NCBI GenBank assembly: GCA_014621425.1 | Contig: JAANBB010000036.1 | Span: forward strand, 62,001-126,000 | Reading direction: 5' to 3' | Source: Cylindrodendrum hubeiense | Taxonomy: Eukaryota > Ascomycota > Sordariomycetes > Hypocreales > Nectriaceae | Length of the DNA: 64,000 nt | Shown here: in pieces, positions 57,392-64,000 of the stretch | Position numbering within the stretch: position 1 is the first letter of the stretch | Layout of the letters: every line of letters begins with the position of its first letter | Position numbers and translations under genes: made by a program | Notes under the pieces: generated by a model | What the model was told of the DNA's origin: nothing | The model's database searches: none | What the model saw: the letters and a program-made list of their open reading frames with translations, nothing else

Positions 57392-58982
57392 TCAAGTCAG
57401 TCTAGTATCCTCGAGATACCCAAAACCAGCTGCCCTGTGTCTGCCCACAGATTTCAGCCATGGGTCATCCAGAAGCTCCTTAGCAGTAGCTCGCTGCTCT
57501 GGCATCCAAGTCAACATCTTCTTGGCAAATTCGATAAACAGTGCCCGTTCCTGGCCTTCCAGCATGGGCGTTGAGTTTGAGAGAGTGAACAACTCATCGG
57601 GAATGAGCTCAGGGTATTTGAAGACTCCTATGGACTGTTAATATTTGGCCTGGTTGAATAGTACTTGGTGACATTGTGAAAATACATACCTTGGTCGTCG
57701 TAAAACTGGGAGAGCGCCTCTCTGTCAGCCCTTGCGAGAAGCTCGGAGGGTGGGGGGCCCAAGAGTCGAATCATTTGAGCCCAGCGAGTCTTGTTGGAGA
57801 ATTTGCAGTGTCCAGGTACTCTTCCACTAAGCAGGTTGATGTCCCCTAGAAGTTCCCAAAGCTAAGAGAAGGTGTCAGCAATCATTGAACCACATGTAGA
57901 TGCTTTCCAGCCATAATACTTACCACAAGACCCAAGTTCCAAATATCAGCAGAGTAAGACCAACCAGCCTTGAGCATAACCTCAGGAGCAGTGTACTCTC
58001 GAGGCTGGATAAGGTGGTTGTTTGGCACATTTCCTCGCACAGCCAAGCCAAAGTCGGTGAGCTTAACGTAACCGATGTCTCCCCTCAAGTGACCAAAGCT
58101 AGATCGAGATTCATAAACTGGACGCCCATTTCGCTCCTGGCATGGCGCAGGGTTGGCCTCCTGACGAGTCGCATAGTCCTCCAGGACTTTGGAATCCTCG
58201 AATGGGATCATGAAGTGATCGCCCTTGAGGTCTAGTTATCGTGTAAGCCCATGCCGATCCATGAGAATAATTTTGGAAAAGTTATTAGGCGGAATGCTCA
58301 CCAGTATGAATGACCTGACATTCAGAATGGAGGAAGTCTAGCGACTTGAGAATGCTTGGAAGCAGGGACTTGATGGTGCGCGGCTGCACCAAGTTGGTAA
58401 GGCCACTCTGCTGACCCAACATCCACAGCGGCTGGCGCAGCGGCTCAAATGCCAAACATATGTGTGTGCCATGGGGCCCCTCGACTTCAAATGAATCTAT
58501 GACACTGCGAACGTACTGGCGCCCTGGGTGTGTCGTCTCGGCAGAGAACATTTGGTCGGAGATGTCCAGCTCCCGACGGGCCGCGAGCTGTGCAGAGGCT
58601 GTGTTGTTTGTGATCTTCAACGCCACGTGGTGCTCATTCTGCCATGGCAGCCTAACGGTAGTGAGCCTTAATCACCAAGCACGCTCGGCGGAAGAGTCAA
58701 AGATGAAGTCGCTTACCAGTGAGTGGCCCTTGCCAGCCAGACAGTAGAGCCGGTTCCCCACCCCAGCTTGGAAACAAGCTCGTACTTGCTGTTTAGCGTA
58801 TCGCCGATCCGGGCAGGATAGAAGCTCTTTGGGTCATAGTTGCGGCAGTTTTCTTCCTCGAATGGCCGACCGGTCTTGATGGACGACAGCTTCCTCAATC
58901 CGCGTTCGCAGACTTGGACACGGAGGCGTTGGTTCCGGAGGACAGCTCGGCAGAGAGCCGGGGCGACGAGACCGTAGCGCAT
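57392..58982 (-). CDS. SRPK-like serine/threonine protein kinase
   Basis: Five exons: complement(join(57392..57627, 57690..57861, 57924..58231, 58302..58651, 58717..58982)), 443 residues. Kinase subdomains in order: KLGWGTGSTVWLAR (Gly loop, ~73-86), HHVALKIT (ATP-binding Lys ~100), CLAFEPL (hinge), FLHSECQVIHTDLKGDHFM (catalytic loop with HTD in place of HRD, Asp ~206), VKLTDFGLA (~264), YTAPEVML, and SADIWNLG. The insert between catalytic loop and DFG and the HTD form are typical of SR-protein kinases, which phosphorylate RS-domain splicing factors; fungal expansions of this family have unknown substrates. The position expected to be Asn in HTDxKxxN is His here. The N-terminal ~45 residues look mitochondrial-like (basic, few acids), but targeting is uncertain. 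A TATATATAAG stretch directly precedes the ATG. Confidence 0.87.
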
Positions 58983-61382
58983 CTTATATATATGGAATGG
59001 CAGACGGTCCCTTGTGTGTTTTATGGTATAATAAAACCCTCGATTTGGGTGTGTAAGTGAAGAGGGTGGTGTTGTTTGGCCCAAGCCGAAGTATGTGTGT
59101 AAGTCTCCGATCGCGGTGTGAGAGCCGGGCCAAAAGTTCCAGCATCAGAGTGCAAAAGATTCCCTTTCGGGGACAGGTGAGCAGCAGGAGGGCAGTCTTT
59201 ATCAGATCCTCGATCAGGCACGCGCACGTTAATTTTACGGAGCTGGCCGTCGTCGTGGACTGAGGCGCGCGTCCAGCATCCCGGGGCATGTCGGCTAACA
59301 TCTCGTCCGGGCAGACGGAGGTGGATGGCTTGGCGGCCAGTTCGCGGCTGACTTCCCGGATGACTTCCCGGAACGGCAGAGTCGCAGTGGCAATTGTGCC
59401 TCCAACTCACTTCTCCGCAGCGGAAGTGGAGTGAGATGGACTTGACATCAGGCCACAGCACGAAAATACTTGAAGGGGGCGCAGGGGGCCTGGCAGTGGA
59501 ATCCTGGGGTTGAAGGGGGGGCGGCATATACAAACGGGGGGTTCACCAAGGGTCCAAGAGACGACGCGGCCATCGCCATTGCGACCATTGATCGTGACGA
59601 TGTGGTGCACACGGCTCCCCAAGGTGAACCCCAAATTGGTCATTGAAGTCGCATCGCCGCTGCTCCAACATCGCCCTCTCGCGTCAACTTCTCCCGAAGA
59701 CATGCGCTGGTTCCCCAACAACCAAAATGCCGGGGCCCCGCATCCACTAGACTCCCCCCCGGAGGTCTGTCAGTGGGTTGGCACGGGCTGTGGGGAACCT
59801 GGAGTAGCATTGCCCTTGGACCGGGGTACTCCTTTTGCTGTGTCACGACCGACACAGCCGTCACCCGATGCCGAAAGGACGTGGGCGGATGGGGCTGGTG
59901 GTGGTTGGCCATCCCACGTTGTGTGGCCGGAACCTTGGCCGTCAACTGAACGATCAGGAGATTGCGCATTAAAGGTGCGGTCACTTTACGAGATGTTGAC
60001 TGTTTGAAGTTGCAACAATTTCCGGCTCGTGAATATTCTTGTGAGGATTCTCTCATCAAATGCCGTTGACCAAATTAACGTTACGAATACGCCCTTTGGC
60101 ATCCTCGGGCTCTTACACAGGCGCGTGACAGGCTGGACAAGTAAATTGAGGCACAGATGCCGATTGCCGATAGCGGAGAGAAAGCCGTGCGAATGACGCA
60201 TCACAGCACTCGGTGCCGATTGTCGGTGGGTTTCAGCAATACCCCAGCACACCAATGTGAATCTGTTGCACCGTTCATGTCAGATTATAGAGTCAGTTTC
60301 TTATGCATATGCATCTAGAGAGATAGTTCGTAGTTAGATCCGTCGGTATTAATAAGATGTTAGGCCTAGAACATTTCGAGAATATATCAGCATCCGTCTC
60401 TATCGAATACTTCGCCATTGTCTGCTTCAGAACGTTGATCCGCCACAACCCTCCTAGATCCAAGCAAACTTGTCATGCATTCTCACCATTCCAGGAGAGG
60501 CCTGCATTTCCCAGTTTATGAGACCAGTGACGGTACTTGTGGTGGCATCTAAATAATGTTTTACCATGAGAAACCTGCAGGTCTGGACGCGATGCTATGT
60601 TTATCTGGAAGGAGGGGACGACGTCAATTCACCCTTTCAGGCCGTGACGATGGTTTAATTGAAGCAATAAGGAAGTCATGAAACTCGCTTACTCCCGAAA
60701 ATAGGCCAAAGCAGTCCCGTCCATGCTTGATCATGCGTCCCAGAATTGCTGCCCGCGAAGTCGCTCCACCAGATCCGATCATTCAAGATCATCATTCGCG
60801 CCATAACGAGTGGCGGTGAGATCATTGTGGGGACGAGCATCGGGGCCTACCTTCGCATCAAGACCACGGCTTCAAGCTGTCTGCGAAGTCAGAAGGCATA
60901 GGTTGGGTTGCGAAATGGCTCCGGAAGTTCGCCACCTCCATTCCTTTTGGCAATTGGGTTATAATGAGTCGCAAGCCAAATCGAAGAACGACATGTTCTA
61001 GTGTGCCCCCAAATTAGCGCACTTGTTGACAATTGTCATTCCGACGCCCTTCCGACGCCCTTGCGTATGCATGGGTGTCCACCCACTTGAAGAACTGACC
61101 ATTGAGAGAATTAGAAAATAGGCCAAGCAAATTCAAAATCTAAGACAGATGCCAATTCTAGTTACGGAGGACCTAGTGTCAAGGGCCGTGTGTCGCGCTT
61201 GTAATCTGTGTTATCGTGCGATCTATTCCTCCGAGACCCACCTCCGACACCAGCATGTAGTGAGTCATTTGAGTGCCCCCTACCTACACCAGTTCATCGA
61301 TTTAAAGGCACCATTGCCTCATTGGAAAGCTATATGCAAGTCATCACAAAATCTCTACGAAACCATTACAATACTGTCAAAC
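58983..61382. other. 2.4-kb intergenic region, no supported gene
   Basis: Divergent upstream regions of the kinase and the acetyltransferase. Frames at 59021-59533, 59510-60007 and 59640-60059 overlap on opposite strands in GC-rich sequence and lack domains. No repeat, tRNA or transposon was recognised. Confidence 0.45.
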
Positions 61383-62258
61383 ATGGCTTCCACTAGTCAA
61401 GTACGCCTCATCCCATGGGATCCAGACTCCGACGAACATGTCGATAGATTCATCAAGCAGCGGGAGGACTGTGGCTGGGACAGTGGGAAAGTGAAATCGC
61501 CTTGGCGAGAAAGGCAGAGGCTAGGCAAGAAATGCATCTTCTGGATTGTGTGTAACCTCCCCGCTCTCGTCCATGTGGGTGGTTTTCAACGCGGGAGTCA
61601 ATCTGATCGTTGGGCAGGCAATTCCAACCGAGGACCCCGATGCGGAGGAAAAAATGCAGCTCCATCTCGATATGTACCCGACAGTAAGTATCCATCTCTA
61701 CAAACTAGGAGCTTCTAATACCTAACTATATCGTAGGACAAGGCGATGTTGCAGGACACGAGTACATCGATCCGCGGCACTGCTCGCACCCCGACCCAAG
61801 AGTCATTCTGCCCAGTTGGCCATATTTCCCTAGACTCTGAAAACCCTGGCTCCGAAAAGTTCGATCTAGATATTCCTTCAGAAAATCTCTACTGGATAAA
61901 GACCTTCTATGTGTCACGGGCCTTGCAGAGCAAAGGTGTTGGTCGGGCGGCCATGGACGCCATAGAGTCAATGGCAGTGAAAGAGCCATTATGTGCCGGC
62001 ACTCTTGGCTTAGACACATACCAAAAAGACTCAGCACGTGCGATAGCAATCTCAAAAACCGGTCAACCGCCCAAAGTATGTTCAACAGCTTGAAATTATC
62101 CAACTCCAGGGTCGAAATTGTTAACTAACCCATTTCAGATGACCCCTCATGGCTGGTATGAGAAAAGAGGTTATCAATTAATCCATACCGTTGATGATTA
62201 TTATGATGTAGGACATAAGACTATTTTTATGAAGAAAAACATGGTCGCAGGAGTTTGA
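61383..62258 (+). CDS. GNAT-family N-acetyltransferase
   Basis: Four exons: join(61383..61547, 61618..61683, 61737..62075, 62139..62258), 229 residues, all junctions in phase 0. The first exon reads RLIPWDPDSDEHVDRFIKQR and CGWDSGKV. The middle has TPTQESFCPVGHISLDSENP and LYWIKTFYVSRALQSKGVGR. The block QSKGVGRAAMDAIE is the acetyl-CoA pyrophosphate loop (Q/RxxGxG/A). PHGWYEKRGYQLIHTVDDYY is the usual GNAT C-terminal strand. The first intron begins GTGTGT, less common than GTAAGT; retaining it gives a frame ending after TRSF, so splicing is favoured. The acceptor substrate (amine, amino acid or toxin) is not predictable. Confidence 0.82.
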
Positions 62259-63253
62259 GGCTGAACAGACTAAGCACCAGGACTCGGTTTTGTGCAATAA
62301 TCCATCAACCATAGATATTACGAGAGCTGTTGAACTCTTCTATTGATTTCACACAAGTAGAATAATTGTTACTCTTTCACTGTTTTACTCTTTCTTGATT
62401 GCTTTTCCTTCAAGTGTGTGCCCTGTTTTCCGTACAAAGCGGCGGTTTCAGTGAATGAAGACCTCTGAGACGGCCTCCAAATGAACAAAGGCGGATGCCA
62501 ACAATCGGGCCTGGGATTATTCAATTCAATCCATAGATGCTAACTTCAAGTTAAAATTGGGGGAAGTGATGTTTTACAAGAGACACACACTGTACGACAA
62601 GTCGATGGAGCCATTCACTAGTGAATTCTACAACAGTCCGGGTCTGAACAACGATTTGGATTATTGTGCGGGATACGATTTCGGAACGGAATGGACGTGT
62701 TAAGACGACGTACTGAAGCCGAACAGCCATACACCATTACAGGTTAACAGGAAGTCAATAGTGATTTTGATTATTACAAATTCTCCGGCTAGTCTACTAG
62801 CAACCCAATTATTGTTACCCCCGACCATGTAAAACTAATTAACGACCTACATTCTGACCGTGCCCATTTTCGTATTTTCCTCTCTTCCTTTGACCTTACT
62901 GGATCCTTACCACGCCGCCCGTCACTCGCCCAAGTCCATCTTAACAATCGACAAATGGAATAGCAATCGTATACTGTTTCTATTCAACCCGAATCACTCA
63001 GTGAACGAGAAAACTGACTATTTGTCTGACGCGATTTCTATCGTTTAGTAATCCCAGGTTCGCGTAGAATAACACCTACCTTGTAGAGCAACACTCCAGC
63101 GGTACAGTACTCGTCACACAGCTACTATCATATTCTTTGTAGTGCGCGTGATTGATGCATCAACCTAGTAACTTAACCCCCTTCAATCTTGAGGCCCAAT
63201 CCCCCCATCCCGAGATTAGATATGAGTTACCGATGCTGTCTCATCTGCGGCCC
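62259..63253. other. Intergenic, no supported gene
   Basis: 3' flanks of convergent genes; AT-rich with only short frames. Confidence 0.4.
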
Positions 63254-64000
63254 CTAAACCACATGTATTCCTTTGTTGATTAGCTCCTCAACTCGGGCAC
63301 ACTGGATGTCTATGGCCTGCGAGATCCACTTCTTCGACTCGTCCTGACGATCGCATTCAAGACACACAGTGCCATACGCGATAAGAAGCTTGGCCAAGAA
63401 GGGGTCTACATCACCACCTTGGGCGGCTATGGACCGTGCAGTTTTGAGCAACGGAAATGCCAGTTCTGACATACTCCTCTCCGTAAGGTACCATGACGCG
63501 TAGAAAAACAGAGCCACAAACCTCGTGAGAGTTTTGAGGAAGGGCACATCGTGGCAGCGAGACTCGAGAGCAAGAACGTGTGGTAGGTAGAGTGAACAGA
63601 CGGGCCAGAGAGCAGTCATACAAAAAGGCTGTTCATGATTGACTGGCCAGGCGCTTAGCAGGAGCTCGAGGGCATCGTCAAGTAGCTGAGATTTCTCGAC
63701 GCTACTCATCTGGTGGAAGACTAGCCCCCTGACAAGTCGATGGATGGCTAGGCTGTGAATTTCCGTGGTGCTATACCCAGTCATGGTGCCTCTTTGTGTC
63801 TTGGTTAGTAGGCCGTGGGAGATGAGCTCCTGCACGGCACTGAAGTATGGATGGCCAAACTGGAGGAACTCCAATAGATCATCGCTGCTGTTTTTCGATC
63901 CCTCCCAGAAAAGACGCTCCGGAATTCCATCTGGGCTGAAGCAGGAAATGATTCGGAGTAGTTTCAAGGCGTTGGCACTGAGACTGGCGATGGAGAAGTT
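63254..64000 (-). CDS. C-terminal part of an NB-ARC/TPR-like protein (start beyond right edge)
   Basis: 249 codons are open from the window edge to a stop at 63254. The beginning, SLSANALKLLRIISCFSPDG then IPERLFWEG, matches the winged-helix segment that follows the NB-ARC NTPase in fungal NLR-like proteins. LISHGLLTKTQRG and IHSLAIHRLVRGLVFHQM fit the same place. The remaining helices (LLIAYGTVCLECDRQDESKK, QAIDIQCARVEEL) resemble the start of a TPR array, but the chain ends after about one repeat, which is short for the family. No NTPase motif is inside the window. Likely role, by family: signal-dependent NTPase in fungal immunity or incompatibility. The assignment depends on sequence outside the window. 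Confidence 0.65.
   Translation of the reverse strand, partial: NFSIASLSANALKLLRIISCFSPDGIPERLFWEGSKNSSDDLLEFLQFGHPYFSAVQELISHGLLTKTQRGTMTGYSTTEIHSLAIHRLVRGLVFHQMSSVEKSQLLDDALELLLSAWPVNHEQPFCMTALWPVCSLYLPHVLALESRCHDVPFLKTLTRFVALFFYASWYLTERSMSELAFPLLKTARSIAAQGGDVDPFLAKLLIAYGTVCLECDRQDESKKWISQAIDIQCARVEELINKGIHVV

Noticed and set aside
59021..60059. Several 100-170-codon frames upstream of the kinase
   Set aside because: Mutually overlapping on both strands with no domain or splice logic.
1..64000. Secondary-metabolite gene cluster
   Set aside because: Laccase, SDRs, transporters and regulators are present, but no polyketide synthase, NRPS, terpene synthase or prenyltransferase backbone gene is visible.
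1..64000. CRISPR array, bacterial operon or prophage
   Set aside because: Introns, fungal protein families and gene spacing show eukaryotic DNA; no regular spacer-repeat array is present.

Overview
The window is nuclear DNA of a filamentous ascomycete (Pezizomycotina; Sordariomycetes is my guess, as inference). The evidence is short GT-AG introns of about 48-97 bases, three Zn2Cys6 regulators, a HET-domain gene, an NLR-type gene, a fungal PDR transporter and repeats decayed by C-to-T/G-to-A change of the kind left by RIP. All multi-exon models below were built by eye: splice sites were chosen so that reading frame and family motifs stay continuous, and exon lengths were checked for phase.

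Layout. 0-2.6 kb: 5' part of a laccase divergent from a small secreted protein. 2.6-11.2 kb: an accessory stretch holding four kinase-fold genes (two aminoglycoside-phosphotransferase-like, two protein-kinase-like). Two of the four are broken, and a diverged direct repeat lies upstream of two of them. 11.6-18.5 kb: succinate-semialdehyde dehydrogenase divergent from a RidA-amine oxidase fusion with a C-terminal peroxisomal signal, then a ketopantoate-reductase-type gene. 19-27 kb: another APH-like gene, a peroxisomal FMN 2-hydroxyacid oxidase ending in SKL, and a class II aldolase divergent from a Zn2Cys6 regulator. 27-29 kb: decayed pogo/Fot1-type transposon. 29.5-33.3 kb: large membrane protein with ankyrin repeats. 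33.7-36.7 kb: an extended SDR reductase between two copies of a diverged repeat, one copy strongly AT-shifted. 36.9-48 kb: MFS transporter, Zn2Cys6 regulator and a divergent PDR-type ABC transporter. 48.4-51.6 kb: HET-domain protein. 53-62.3 kb: classical SDR, third Zn2Cys6 regulator, SRPK-like kinase, GNAT acetyltransferase. The right edge cuts an NB-ARC/TPR-like protein.

How the genes may work together. The amine oxidase would turn amines into imines and aldehydes in peroxisomes with H2O2 release. Its fused RidA domain would hydrolyse reactive imines. The adjacent dehydrogenase would finish a GABA/putrescine-type route to succinate. The MFS-regulator-ABC block looks like an efflux unit. HET, ankyrin and NLR-like genes together resemble the self/non-self recognition content of variable fungal regions. 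No polyketide synthase, NRPS or terpene synthase is visible, so I do not call a metabolite cluster. Two apparent frameshifts lie in runs of C and a third lies at 8757-8763; they could be sequence errors or real lesions.
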